Source of the DNA: Bacillota bacterium | GTDB lineage: Bacteria > Bacillota > Clostridia > Christensenellales > Aristaeellaceae | Assembly: GCA_023398575.1 (NCBI GenBank) | Contig: JAEWSC010000092.1 | Coordinates: forward strand, 3,105-67,104 | Length of the DNA: 64,000 nucleotides | Direction: 5' to 3' | Shown: positions 24,294 through 33,502 of the stretch, in pieces | Layout: each line of letters starts with the position of its first letter | How positions within the stretch are numbered: the stretch's first letter is position 1 | The notes under the pieces: model-generated | Database searches by the model: none | What the model was told of the DNA's origin: nothing | What the model saw: only the letters and a program-made list of their open reading frames with translations | Program-made: the position numbers and the translations under genes

Positions 24294-27275
24294 TTACTTT
24301 TCGGGTGTAATCCGAACCTTGAAAATGAACGTCTTCTCATCAAAAGCGTACTTTTCCAGCAGCTTTGGTCCGCAGCTGTTGGAGCCGATGCCATTGAGCT
24401 TATAGTCGATGCACAGCACCGGGCCATCGGCCTTTTCAAGCTCATAGTTGTGGGCTTTTTGCGTCAGCTCCTCCTGGGTGTAGGGCGAAAGCTGGAAGGA
24501 GAAATCATTTTCACTTTCCACCTTCAAGCCGAAACCATCATAAGACTTCACCTGCGCAAAGGCACAGCCGAAATGGCTGCCGTTCTCCTGGGGCCGAATA
24601 TAGTCCTCGTGGTTCTTTTCCGGGGTGGTGGAGAACACGCATAGGAAGGAGGCGCGGTGCTTATCCACATAGCTTTCATAGGGACCGTAGCCCAAGTAGC
24701 GGGCGTTTTCCACCTCTTTGGGCAGCATAAACCGCAGGCCGAACCGGGGCAGAGAAGGCATGGCCTCATCCTTTTGGCAGGCAAAGCTTGCGTCGATCAC
24801 GCCATCCCGGCCGATGACATACGTTGCTTCCACCTGCACAATGGGCTGCAGGTAAATGGGGGCCAGGGATTGCCGGCAGGTGATGACAGCCAGGCCGTCC
24901 TTCACTTCAGCTTTAGCTTCATACGCCCTTTGAATGGCCCGGTCATACCCCGCCTTGATCCACTCGTTTTTCAGGTTGCGGTCGTTATCGGTGGGGGCGC
25001 GCCAGATGTTTAAGGTAAGGGGGGCGGTTACAAGGCTGCGGTTGCCGGTAACAAGCTGGTCAAAAGCGCCCAGCCGCACATCAAACCGGTAGCGGAAGTC
25101 CGGGCCGGTGACGGTGATGTACCTGTGATCCTGCGCAACCTGCACGCCGCCCGAAGCCTGGGCTGCAAAGGTGCGGTCGCGGCGTTTGAGGGTAAACTGG
25201 TCACGGCCCAGCAGCGTACCGGCGGGCACCAGGGGATGGCTGCCGTTGGCCTTGTACACGATATTCAGGAAGCAATCGCCGGTATCGGGGGTTTTAAAGG
25301 GAAGGGTGAATGTCGTTTCGCCCCTTGCTGGAATGTGAAAGCCCGCGATTTCGCCTGTCTCCACCGCATCACCATCCTTGGTAACGGTGTACACGGCGGT
25401 CAGCACATCGCTGGTATTTGCAAAGTCCAGGGTGCTCCTAAAGGTGATTTCGCCTTTAGACAAGTCTTTGGCGGTGGCGCGTACAGGCCGGATCACGTTT
25501 TGATATTCCTTCAGGCCGGTATGGGGCGTACGGTCGGGGTAGACCAGGCCGTCCATGCAGAAGTTGCTGTCATGAGGGAACTCGCCGAAATCGCCGCCGT
25601 AATAGTACTTTTTCTTGCCTTCATTGGTGGTGCCCATGTATACGGCATGGTCGCACCATTCCCAGACAAAGCCGCCGCACAGGCCCGGGTGCTTTTCCAT
25701 GATCTCATAATAGTCTTCCGCGTCTCCTGGCCCATTGCCCATGGCGTGAATGTACTCGCACAGAATATAGGGCTTTTTGACCTGGCCATCGCTGTAATAG
25801 CTGTCGATGTCCGCAAGGGAGGGGTACATGCGGCTGTACACATCCAACGCGTCCTGGCCGGCAGGGTCGCCCTTGGGCTGATTAAAGGCATTTTCGTAGT
25901 GGGTCAGCCGGGTGGGATCGTACTGCTTGATCCATTTGGCGGCCTCGTCGTAGTTGACGCCATACCCGGCTTCGTTGCCCAGGGACCAGAAGACCACCGC
26001 GGGGTTGTTTTTATCCCTATACACATTGCGCTGTACGCGGTCTAAAATGGCTTCACGAAAGCGGGGGTCACGGGCCAGCTCGCCGTAATTGTAGTTGAAA
26101 TCTCCGCCGATCTTCTCCACGCTGCCATGGCTTTCAATGTCGGATTCGGCGATCATGTAAAAGCCGTATTGGCTGCAAAGCTGCGGGAACCAGGGGGCGT
26201 TGGGATAGTGGCTGGTGCGGATAGCATTGATGTTATGCCTCTTCATCAGCGTCAGATCCTTTATCGCCTGCTCTTTTGAAATGGTGTAACCGGTGACAGG
26301 GTCGCTGTCATGGCGGTTGACACCCTTAAAGCGCACCCTTTTGCCGTTGATTAGCACAATGCCGTCTTTGACTTCGATTTTGCGAACTCCAACGGCATAG
26401 GCAATGGTTTCTCCGCCTCCTGAAATCAGCAGGGTATACAGAGAAGGGGTTTCCGCTGTCCACAGGCTGGCTTTCTCCAAATGGAAATGGGCGCTTGAGG
26501 CAGCTTGGACTTTTGCCAGCTCGCTGCCGTTGGTATCAAGCAAAGTAAACGTCAAAGGGAATGCTTCGCCAACGTAATCCAGCTTTACATCAATGTCCGC
26601 GCCTTTAAAGTTTACGTCCGGCAGGGCGGTAATGGTGATGTCCCACACGTGGTTTTTGGGCCGCACAAGCAGATACACATCCCGGAAGATGCCCGACATG
26701 CGCAGCTTGTCCTGGTCTTCCAGGTAGCTGCCGTCGCACCACTTTAGCACCGCCACGGTCAGGGTATTTTCCCCTTCGTGAACGAAATTGGAGATTTCAA
26801 ATTCGCTGGTGGAGTGGGAAACCTGGCTGTAGCCCACAAACTGCCCATTGACCCATACATACAGGCAGGAATCGACGCCCTCAAAGTTCAAATACACGCG
26901 TTCGGCTGCCGAAGCCAAGGTAAAGTGCCTGCGGTACACGCCGCAGGGATTTGCCCTGGGGACATAGGGCGGATCATAGGGGAAGGGGTAGCGCACATTG
27001 GTGTATTGGTGCCTGTCGTACCCATGGTTCTGCCATACGGAGGGCACGGGAATGGTCTTTTTGCCAAGGGGGAAGGTGGGGCTGCCAACCTCCTCCGGCA
27101 CATCCTCCACACTTTCATAATAGGCAAAGGTCCATTCGCCGTTTAGCATCATGCGCCCAGTGGGTTCGCCGCCATATAGGGCGGCCTTTTCATCGGCAAA
27201 GGGAAGGTAATAAGCCCTGGGCGCCGCCGTATTGACATGCAGCGTCGTGGGGTCTTCATAATATCGCGTAAGCAT
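24294..27275 (-). CDS. lacZ: Beta-galactosidase, GH2 (LacZ type)
   Basis: 993 residues, full GH2 length with the C-terminal small chain domain. It hydrolyses beta-galactosides such as lactose. The catalytic acid/base Glu is in FWSLGNEAGYGVNY and the nucleophile Glu in YILCEYIHAMGNGPGD; the sugar-binding domain shows PVPSVWQNHGYDRHQYTNV. No signal peptide, so cytoplasmic. ATG at 27275 follows AAAGGATGTACACG; the open frame reaches 27425 but that stretch overlaps the control region. Divergent from an AraC regulator likely to control it. Confidence 0.96.
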   Translation of the reverse strand: MLTRYYEDPTTLHVNTAAPRAYYLPFADEKAALYGGEPTGRMMLNGEWTFAYYESVEDVPEEVGSPTFPLGKKTIPVPSVWQNHGYDRHQYTNVRYPFPYDPPYVPRANPCGVYRRHFTLASAAERVYLNFEGVDSCLYVWVNGQFVGYSQVSHSTSEFEISNFVHEGENTLTVAVLKWCDGSYLEDQDKLRMSGIFRDVYLLVRPKNHVWDITITALPDVNFKGADIDVKLDYVGEAFPLTFTLLDTNGSELAKVQAASSAHFHLEKASLWTAETPSLYTLLISGGGETIAYAVGVRKIEVKDGIVLINGKRVRFKGVNRHDSDPVTGYTISKEQAIKDLTLMKRHNINAIRTSHYPNAPWFPQLCSQYGFYMIAESDIESHGSVEKIGGDFNYNYGELARDPRFREAILDRVQRNVYRDKNNPAVVFWSLGNEAGYGVNYDEAAKWIKQYDPTRLTHYENAFNQPKGDPAGQDALDVYSRMYPSLADIDSYYSDGQVKKPYILCEYIHAMGNGPGDAEDYYEIMEKHPGLCGGFVWEWCDHAVYMGTTNEGKKKYYYGGDFGEFPHDSNFCMDGLVYPDRTPHTGLKEYQNVIRPVRATAKDLSKGEITFRSTLDFANTSDVLTAVYTVTKDGDAVETGEIAGFHIPARGETTFTLPFKTPDTGDCFLNIVYKANGSHPLVPAGTLLGRDQFTLKRRDRTFAAQASGGVQVAQDHRYITVTGPDFRYRFDVRLGAFDQLVTGNRSLVTAPLTLNIWRAPTDNDRNLKNEWIKAGYDRAIQRAYEAKAEVKDGLAVITCRQSLAPIYLQPIVQVEATYVIGRDGVIDASFACQKDEAMPSLPRFGLRFMLPKEVENARYLGYGPYESYVDKHRASFLCVFSTTPEKNHEDYIRPQENGSHFGCAFAQVKSYDGFGLKVESENDFSFQLSPYTQEELTQKAHNYELEKADGPVLCIDYKLNGIGSNSCGPKLLEKYAFDEKTFIFKVRITPEK

Positions 27276-27417
27276 CGTGTACATCCTTTCTGACTGGTCT
27301 AATTCTTCCATTCCTATTGTAGTCAAAGCGCGGCTTTCGTCCATTGACAAAAAGGGCAAAAACATGCACAATATGCGCATCAACAGGAACCCCGAAAGCA
27401 GAAAGGGGATGCTTGCT

Positions 27418-28266
27418 ATGCGCATGGATGCAGGGTATTTCCGTGGTCAGGATATTGATAAAGCCAGCGCGGAATCTGACATATTTGTTTCCAGCAGCGG
27501 CCATTATCAATTGGTGCGGCAGGAGATGTTTGAAACCATCCGCCGGGAGGGCAGGCTGGACTTTCAGCTTTTGTACGTGGCTGCCGGGAAAGCCCACTTT
27601 TATCTGAAGGAGGGGGAGCTGACACTCAAAGAGGGCGAGGCGTTTATCTACCCTCCCGGCCTGCCCCAGCGATATGGGTATTTTTTGCGGGAGAAGCCGG
27701 ATATATACTGGATGCACTTTACCGGCGGGCAGGCCCAGGCGCTGCTTCATAAAACCGGCCTGCCGGAACGGCAGGCGTTTTGCCCCGGTTTTCACAGCAG
27801 CGTCACCCTGCTTTTTGATCGAATTATTCGTGAGCTGCAGCAAGGCGGCCTGTACAGCCAGGAGCTTGCCTCCGCTTATGCCCAGGCGCTGTTTTATCTC
27901 CTGTCCAGGGGCGTCAGCGAAAAAGCCTCGCTAAAGGATGCTGCCGGGCCGGAGATTATCAAAGCGGTGGAGTGGATGCACAAGCATCCGGAGGAGTCAT
28001 CGCCCATGAGCGAATACGCCAGGCGCGCCAACATGAGCCTTTCCACCTTTATCAGAAGGTTCAGGGCCCATACGGGTGTGCCGCCCCAACGGTATATTAC
28101 CCGGCTGCGCATGACAAACGCCAGGGAGCTGATGGATTCCACCACCCTGCCCATCACCGACATCGCACGCCTGGTGGGGTATGATAACCCGCTGTATTTC
28201 AGCAGGATGTTTAAGAAGGAAACGGGCATGTCGCCCAGGGGGTATCGGCAGGGGGAGAAGGGGTAA
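27418..28266 (+). CDS. AraC-family regulator, probably of lacZ
   Basis: 282 residues: N-terminal cupin-like sensor (about 20-110, with EGEAFIYPPGLPQRYGYF) and C-terminal double HTH (MSEYARRANMSLSTFIRRF, LPITDIARLVGYDNPLYFSR, KKETGMSPRGYRQ). Proteins of this layout usually activate divergent sugar genes, here lacZ 142 bp away. ATG at 27418 is chosen for the AAAGGGG 9 nt upstream; ATG at 27424 and 27364 are alternatives. Confidence 0.88.
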   Translation: MRMDAGYFRGQDIDKASAESDIFVSSSGHYQLVRQEMFETIRREGRLDFQLLYVAAGKAHFYLKEGELTLKEGEAFIYPPGLPQRYGYFLREKPDIYWMHFTGGQAQALLHKTGLPERQAFCPGFHSSVTLLFDRIIRELQQGGLYSQELASAYAQALFYLLSRGVSEKASLKDAAGPEIIKAVEWMHKHPEESSPMSEYARRANMSLSTFIRRFRAHTGVPPQRYITRLRMTNARELMDSTTLPITDIARLVGYDNPLYFSRMFKKETGMSPRGYRQGEKG

Positions 28267-28340
28267 CGCAAAGCGCGAACTGAATAGCATAAGACTGGAT
28301 TGCAAATTGGATGCAAGCTTTACGAAGGAGATGAGTATTT

Positions 28341-30362
28341 GTGGAGAATAAGGCATCTTTAAACGAAAAGGTACTTTCACCCGAGGATATCTTTGCTATT
28401 GTAAAGGATTATATTGAGGAGGGTATTTATCAATATGCATTGCTTCTGGATGGAGAGTGGGGGTGTGGCAAATCACACTTTGTTAAGACATTACTTGCGG
28501 ATCAAATAAAGAAATGTGGTCGCGAGTTTATTTATCTTTCTTTATATGGAATATCATCGCTTGATAGTTTGCGTACGGTTGTTGTAAACTCTTATTATGC
28601 AGCCACCAAGCCGAATTTGAATAAGGCAGCGAAAGTAATTTCTGCTCTATCGCCAGCGCTGAGTATTCTTCCGTTTGGATTAGGTGAGGCGGCAATCGGA
28701 ATAAAAGAAAATGTGAAGGAGCAATTGGGTGAACATTTCATTGATCTTGAGAAATGCTTTTTTGTATTTGATGATTTGGAACGTTGCTCCATTCCAATAA
28801 ATGATGTATTGGGCTATATAAATAATTTAATTGAACATAACAATTGCAAAGTTCTCATTGTTGCTAATGAGGCTGAATGCGGACATATATTAGTTCAGTC
28901 CAATTCAGAAATGCAGATGATCGCAGCTGCAATGCTCAAAGAACATATAAAGATTGAGGACTCTCCCGGCGATAATGTATGGGCTAATCATCAGGCTAAG
29001 CGTGGACTTGAGCTTGGCGATATTCGCGAGTTGGCTGACGACTTATTTGGGCAAAATGAGCTATATAAAGCAACCAAAGAAAAATTGATTGGGAAGACAA
29101 TCATATATGCTCCCCACTTAGAAACCATTATACCGGAAATAGTGAACAAAGTGTTTGTAGGAAGAATCGAAGACATACAAGAAATGAAAGCCCAAATCAT
29201 TAGTACATGCATGGGAGCAATGCGTTCTGAGGGTGTTATGAACCTGCGAATTCTTCAATATTCACTATCCTATCTTAAGAAGATATGTCACATTGTCTTC
29301 GCTATCAATAGTGATATGGATATATGTGAATCAACTCTATGTGATGTCTTAAACTCAATACTTAGGGTTGCAATTCGGTCCCGTGTTGCTAAAGGAAACT
29401 GCCAATGGTGTCTTAATTGGACTGCACAAGAAGCTTTTGACAATGTAAATTGTCTTGCAAAAGATGACGAGCTCAACGCTATAGATTCTGATAATAGCTT
29501 TAGAAAATGGTACAAAACACATTTTTTTTCATTTAGGTTTGTACATAATTATGTTCAGTCGGGAATAGTGAACTATGATGAAATAAATAATGATCTATCT
29601 GAATACATAAATAGAAAAGTTGAAGAAAAAAGCATGGCTAATGATCCTTATATAATAGCCTATCACGGGTGGTGGAACCTGACTGAACAAGAACTTAATT
29701 CTTGCATTGAAAAAATAGAGAAAAAGTTTCAAGACGGTTTTTATTCTGCACACATGTGTATAAGAATATTGCATCTGCTCTTGCTATACTCGCAAGAATT
29801 GGATTGCATGGTGGGAAATCCAGATGAACTATTTGGATATTTAAAAGATGCAGTTTTAAGAAATTCAATTCCAATGGACTTAGATTATGATAATTTCCAT
29901 ACGGAATTGGATTTGGGAGGATTATCAGATTCATATATGAGTCGCTTCAATAACTACATTTCTGAATTGCGTGGTGTTGAACAAGCAAAAAGAAAAGATA
30001 CATTGAAAAGCGACTTAAACCACTTAGGCAGTGCAGATTGGAGCAATAAGTTATCCGCAACTGTCTCCAAGAATAAGCAGGAATTTAAAACTCGTAAGTC
30101 TTTTCTAGCTTTATTTTACATGGAAGGTCTATTGGGAGAATTAGAAACTGCAACAGGGGCAGACTATTCTAACTTGCTTAAAATGTTCCGGTCTGTATAC
30201 TCTTTTTCAAACCTTCGAGATTATTTCTCAGCTGACATACCCAATCTTGAGAGCTTAATTGAAGGAATGAGAAAGATGACATCTGGCGATAAAATGATAC
30301 ACAGATGCCGCAGATATGTGAGGCAATTTCTAGAAGAGCAATTGGCAAATATCAAGAGTTAA
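28341..30362 (+). CDS. KAP-type P-loop NTPase, possible defence protein
   Basis: 673 residues. Walker A is GEWGCGKSH (residues 38-46) and Walker B FFVFDDLERC (140-149), with the preceding helix and FIYLSLYGISSLDSLR typical of KAP P-loop NTPases. The C-terminal 400 residues are helical and unrecognised. No convincing membrane span: the hydrophobic stretch 98-120 is the only candidate, in the place where KAP proteins often carry inserted membrane helices. GTG start at 28341 follows AAGGAG at 10 nt. Base composition is strongly AT-rich against GC-rich neighbours, implying recent transfer. KAP NTPases recur in phage-defence settings; that role here is inference. Confidence 0.8.
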   Translation: MENKASLNEKVLSPEDIFAIVKDYIEEGIYQYALLLDGEWGCGKSHFVKTLLADQIKKCGREFIYLSLYGISSLDSLRTVVVNSYYAATKPNLNKAAKVISALSPALSILPFGLGEAAIGIKENVKEQLGEHFIDLEKCFFVFDDLERCSIPINDVLGYINNLIEHNNCKVLIVANEAECGHILVQSNSEMQMIAAAMLKEHIKIEDSPGDNVWANHQAKRGLELGDIRELADDLFGQNELYKATKEKLIGKTIIYAPHLETIIPEIVNKVFVGRIEDIQEMKAQIISTCMGAMRSEGVMNLRILQYSLSYLKKICHIVFAINSDMDICESTLCDVLNSILRVAIRSRVAKGNCQWCLNWTAQEAFDNVNCLAKDDELNAIDSDNSFRKWYKTHFFSFRFVHNYVQSGIVNYDEINNDLSEYINRKVEEKSMANDPYIIAYHGWWNLTEQELNSCIEKIEKKFQDGFYSAHMCIRILHLLLLYSQELDCMVGNPDELFGYLKDAVLRNSIPMDLDYDNFHTELDLGGLSDSYMSRFNNYISELRGVEQAKRKDTLKSDLNHLGSADWSNKLSATVSKNKQEFKTRKSFLALFYMEGLLGELETATGADYSNLLKMFRSVYSFSNLRDYFSADIPNLESLIEGMRKMTSGDKMIHRCRRYVRQFLEEQLANIKS

Positions 30363-30393
30363 CAGGTGATGTAAAGCAAATATGCCAACTGCA

Positions 30394-30445
30394 TAGCAAA
30401 GACCCTCCCGAAGCAATCATACCTGCATCGGGAGGGCCTTTGCTA
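30394..30445 (-). terminator. Terminator of adhE, possibly bidirectional
   Basis: Arms TAGCAAAGACCCTCCCGA (30394-30411) and TCGGGAGGGCCTTTGCTA (30428-30445), nearly perfect, lie between the convergent KAP and adhE stops. Confidence 0.85.
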
Positions 30446-30454
30446 TTTATCTCT

Positions 30455-33133
30455 TTACGCCAGCGCAGCTTCCTTTTCCTTTACCGTCTTGGCAGCCTTT
30501 TCCCCAGCCGCTTTTCCGCCCGCCAGCTTCTTGCCCGGCGCTTCGCCATAGTAGGCTTCCAGCAGAATGCCTTCCAGGTCCTTGATGCGGGGGTACACCG
30601 GGTTGGCGGTGGTGCACTGGTCTTCAAAGGCCCGTATAGCCAGGGCTGGAGCCTGTGCAAGAAAGGCTTTCTCGTCGATGCCCAGGTCTTTTAAGGTGGT
30701 GGGGATGTTCAGCTTTTTCGTCAGTTCCCGCACGGCGGCAATTAGGTTTTTCACCTGCTCGTCCACCGTGTTTCCGCCAAGGCCCAGGTACCTGGCGACC
30801 TTGGCATAGCGCTGGTCGGCGGTGTAGGTGCCGTACTTGGGGAAGGTGGCGAACTTATCGGGCTTTTTCGCGTTATAGGCTATCACATAGGGCAGCAGCA
30901 CGGCGTTGGCCCGGCCATGGCTGACGTGGAACTCGCCGCCCAGCTTGTGGGCCAGGGAGTGGTTGATGCCCAGGAACGCGTTGGTAAAGGCCATGCCGGC
31001 GATGCAGGAGGCGTTGAGCATCTTTTCCCCGGCCAAGTCATCGCCCTGGTTCAGATAGCTGCGTTCCAGATATTCAAACACCATTTCAATGGACTTTAAG
31101 GCCAGCCCATCGGTGTAGTCGGAGGCCAGCACAGACACAAAAGCTTCCATGGCGTGGGTTAATACGTCCATGCCCGTATCCGCCACAATGGTTTTGGGCA
31201 GCGAGCGCACAAACTGCGGGTCAATAATCGCCACGTCCGGCGTGAGCTCATAATCCGCCAAAGGGTATTTCACATTGCCGTTCCGCTTGTCGGTAATCAC
31301 CGAAAAGCTGGTCACCTCCGAGCCTGTGCCGCTGGTGGTGGGTATGCAAACCATCTGCGCCTTTTTGCCCAGGTTGGGGAAATGGAAGGCGCGTTTGCGG
31401 ATATCCAGGAACCGCAGCCGAAGCCCATCGAAGGAGGTATCGGGATATTCATAGAAAAGCCACATGCCTTTGGCCGCGTCCATGGCCGAGCCGCCGCCCA
31501 GGGCGATGATAACGTCGGGCTGGAAGGCCTTCATGGCCGCAACGCCGCGCTCAATGGTTTCCACCGAGGGGTCAGGCTCCACCTGGTCAAAGATTTCGCT
31601 GTGGCAGTAGGTGCCGCGCTTGCGCAGGTAATGGAGCACCTTGTTCACGTAGCCCAATTTCACCATCATGGGGTCGGTGACGATAAAGGCACGGCTGATG
31701 TTTGGCATGTGAGCCAAGTACTGCACGGAGTTTTCTTCAAAGTAGATCTTCGGGGGGATTTTAAACCACTGCATGTTGGTGCGGCGGTGGGCCACCCGCT
31801 TTTTGTTGATCAGGTTGACGGTGGATACGTTGGCGGTGGTGGAGTTGTGGCCGAAGGAGCCGCAGCCCAGCGTCAGCGAGGGGGTGTTGGTGTTGTAAAT
31901 GTCACCGATGGCACCCTGGGAGGAGGGAGCGTTGGCAATCACGCGGCCGGCCTTCATGGCCTGGCCATAGGCCTTGCAAAGCTCCTCGTCATTGGAGTGG
32001 ATGACCGCGGAGTGGCCCAGGCCGCCCAGCTCCAGCATGGCCTGTGCAAATTGAAAGCCCTCTTTTTCATCCCCTGCTACAAAGTAGGCGAGCACGGGGG
32101 AAAGCTTCTCCAGCGAGAGGGGATAATCCCGGCTGGGCTGGGGGAGCTTGGCGATGAGTATCTTGGTGTTTTCGGGCAGAATCAGGCCCACTTGGGCGGC
32201 AATCCACGCGGCGGTTTTGCCCACCACCTGGGGGTTTACGCCGCCGCGGCCGGCGGGCATCATATACTCGGTGAGCTTTGCGATTTCATCCGGCTTTAGG
32301 AAGTAGCAGTTGTTATCCGCCATAAAGGCTTCAAACTTTGCGGAAATGGCTTCATCCACGATTACGCCCTGCTCAGAGGCGCAGATCATGCCGTTGTCAA
32401 AGGTCTTGGAGAGCATCAGGTCGGTGCAGGCCCGCTCCACATCCACATTGCGGTTGATATAGCAGGGCACGTTGCCGGGGCCAACGCCCAAGGCCGGCTT
32501 GCCGGCGCTGTAGGCGGAATGCACCATGGAGGAGCCGCCGGTGGCTAAGATAAGAGATACGCCGTTGTGGTGCATAAGCGCCGTGGTGGCTTCCACCGAG
32601 GGCTGCTCGATCCACTGCACGCAATGCTCCGGCGCGCCGGCCTTGATGGCGGCATCCCGCACGATGCGGGCGGCTTCGGCAGAGCATTTCTGGGCAGAGG
32701 GGTGGAAGGCGAAGATGATGGGGTTTCTCGCCTTGGCGCAGATCAGCGCCTTGAACAGGGTGGTAGAGGTAGGGTTGGTAACGGGGGTTACACCGGCCAC
32801 AACGCCTACCGGCTCTGCCAGCTCAATATAGCCTTCTTGCTCGTTTTCTTCAATCACGCCAACGGTTTTTAAGTTCTTGATGCTGTGCCAGATATATTCA
32901 GTGGCGAACATGTTTTTAATCACCTTGTCCTCCACGTTGCCGCGGCCTGTTTCTTCCACAGCCATCTGGGCCAGGGTCAAGTGCGCGTCCAAACCGGCAA
33001 GGGTCATGGCGTGAACAATCTTGTCCACCTTTTCCTGATCCAGGGTCATATATTGTTCCAAGGCTTCCTGGGCGTTTTTGACCAGGCCGTCGATCATGCT
33101 TTCCACAAGCTTCATATCCTGTTCCTTAGCCAT
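30455..33133 (-). CDS. adhE: Bifunctional acetaldehyde-CoA/alcohol dehydrogenase
   Basis: 892 residues. The N-terminal ALDH domain reduces acetyl-CoA to acetaldehyde (catalytic Cys in DNGMICASEQGVIVDE; VTPVTNPTSTTLFK), and the C-terminal iron-dependent ADH domain makes ethanol (GGGSAMDAAKGMWL, HAMEAFVSVLAS, NHSLAHKLGGEFHVSHGRAN). It disposes of NADH in fermentation and forms spirosomes. Of two adjacent ATGs (33136, 33133) the second has the better spacing from GGAGG. The C-terminus has a Lys/Ala-rich tail (EKAAKTVKEKEAALA) beyond the usual end. Promoter and Rex-like boxes lie upstream. Confidence 0.97.
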   Translation of the reverse strand: MAKEQDMKLVESMIDGLVKNAQEALEQYMTLDQEKVDKIVHAMTLAGLDAHLTLAQMAVEETGRGNVEDKVIKNMFATEYIWHSIKNLKTVGVIEENEQEGYIELAEPVGVVAGVTPVTNPTSTTLFKALICAKARNPIIFAFHPSAQKCSAEAARIVRDAAIKAGAPEHCVQWIEQPSVEATTALMHHNGVSLILATGGSSMVHSAYSAGKPALGVGPGNVPCYINRNVDVERACTDLMLSKTFDNGMICASEQGVIVDEAISAKFEAFMADNNCYFLKPDEIAKLTEYMMPAGRGGVNPQVVGKTAAWIAAQVGLILPENTKILIAKLPQPSRDYPLSLEKLSPVLAYFVAGDEKEGFQFAQAMLELGGLGHSAVIHSNDEELCKAYGQAMKAGRVIANAPSSQGAIGDIYNTNTPSLTLGCGSFGHNSTTANVSTVNLINKKRVAHRRTNMQWFKIPPKIYFEENSVQYLAHMPNISRAFIVTDPMMVKLGYVNKVLHYLRKRGTYCHSEIFDQVEPDPSVETIERGVAAMKAFQPDVIIALGGGSAMDAAKGMWLFYEYPDTSFDGLRLRFLDIRKRAFHFPNLGKKAQMVCIPTTSGTGSEVTSFSVITDKRNGNVKYPLADYELTPDVAIIDPQFVRSLPKTIVADTGMDVLTHAMEAFVSVLASDYTDGLALKSIEMVFEYLERSYLNQGDDLAGEKMLNASCIAGMAFTNAFLGINHSLAHKLGGEFHVSHGRANAVLLPYVIAYNAKKPDKFATFPKYGTYTADQRYAKVARYLGLGGNTVDEQVKNLIAAVRELTKKLNIPTTLKDLGIDEKAFLAQAPALAIRAFEDQCTTANPVYPRIKDLEGILLEAYYGEAPGKKLAGGKAAGEKAAKTVKEKEAALA

Positions 33134-33186
33134 CATTAATGCCTCCGTTTCATGTCGCTGTGCCTCCGAAGCGCTTTTCCTTCGGT

Positions 33187-33204
33187 TCGTTAATATTTTA
33201 ACAG
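33187..33204. promoter_or_regulatory. Rex-like operator 2 at adhE
   Basis: TCGTTAATATTTTAACAG matches the Rex pattern TTGTTAANNNNTTAACAA except at its outer ends. It covers the adhE -10. Confidence 0.6.
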
Positions 33205-33223
33205 AATATTGTTAAAATTTCAA
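33195..33223 (-). promoter_or_regulatory. Promoter of adhE
   Basis: Minus-strand -35 TTGAAA (33223-33218), 17-nt spacer, -10 TAAAAT (33200-33195). The -35 lies inside one Rex-like box and the -10 inside the other, so Rex binding would block polymerase. Confidence 0.72.
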
Positions 33224-33226
33224 CAA
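33209..33226. promoter_or_regulatory. Rex-like operator 1 at adhE
   Basis: TTGTTAAAATTTCAACAA matches the Rex consensus with a single deviation. It covers the adhE -35 element. Rex releases DNA at high NADH, which would induce ethanol formation. Confidence 0.78.
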
Positions 33227-33321
33227 TCAAATCTGGCGTTCTTTCAACCATTTTTTCCTGCAAGCCCTGGTTTATACAGCAGCTTCTTTTCATAGCATAA
33301 AAAGGCGCGAAAGAGAAAGGC

Positions 33322-33339
33322 TTGTCAATTTTATAACAA
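33322..33339. promoter_or_regulatory. Weaker Rex-like palindrome upstream of gltB
   Basis: TTGTCAATTTTATAACAA fits the 18-bp Rex pattern with two deviations and lies in the middle of the adhE-gltB divergent region, about 70 bp before the putative gltB -35. Confidence 0.4.
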
Positions 33340-33390
33340 GAATGGCGGCTTCAGGGGGGAGGATTTTTGTGAATCTTGATTGTACTTTTT

Positions 33391-33417
33391 TTGAATTTTG
33401 AAGGATCGAAATATAAT
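33391..33417 (+). promoter_or_regulatory. Putative gltB promoter
   Basis: TATAAT at 33412-33417 with TTGAAT at 33391-33396; the 15-nt spacer is short, so the -35 is uncertain. The region 33137-33502 holds this, the adhE promoter and the Rex-like boxes. Confidence 0.45.
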
Positions 33418-33502
33418 AAATGCATTTTTATGCTTACAAACCAGGAATGTTTGTGATAAAATCAATGTCAACCCAAATTTAGTTGCATGAACGGGTGAGG
33501 TT

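Noticed and set aside
28341..30362. Prophage or integrative element around the KAP gene
   Set aside because: No integrase, att-like direct repeats, tRNA or phage gene flanks it; only composition is foreign.
31382..32299. Long open frame antisense to adhE
   Set aside because: Low-complexity Gly/His/Val-rich translation opposite a certain gene in GC-rich DNA; no ribosome site. Same reasoning applies to frames opposite gltB (35165-35980), the 1074-residue gene (52499-53659) and the glutaminase-like gene (57315-58247).
33369..33401. Possible leader peptide before gltB (GTG start after GGGGGGAGG, 10 codons)
   Set aside because: The ribosome-site match is strong but no attenuator hairpins follow and the putative gltB -10 lies downstream of it, so it would not be in that transcript.
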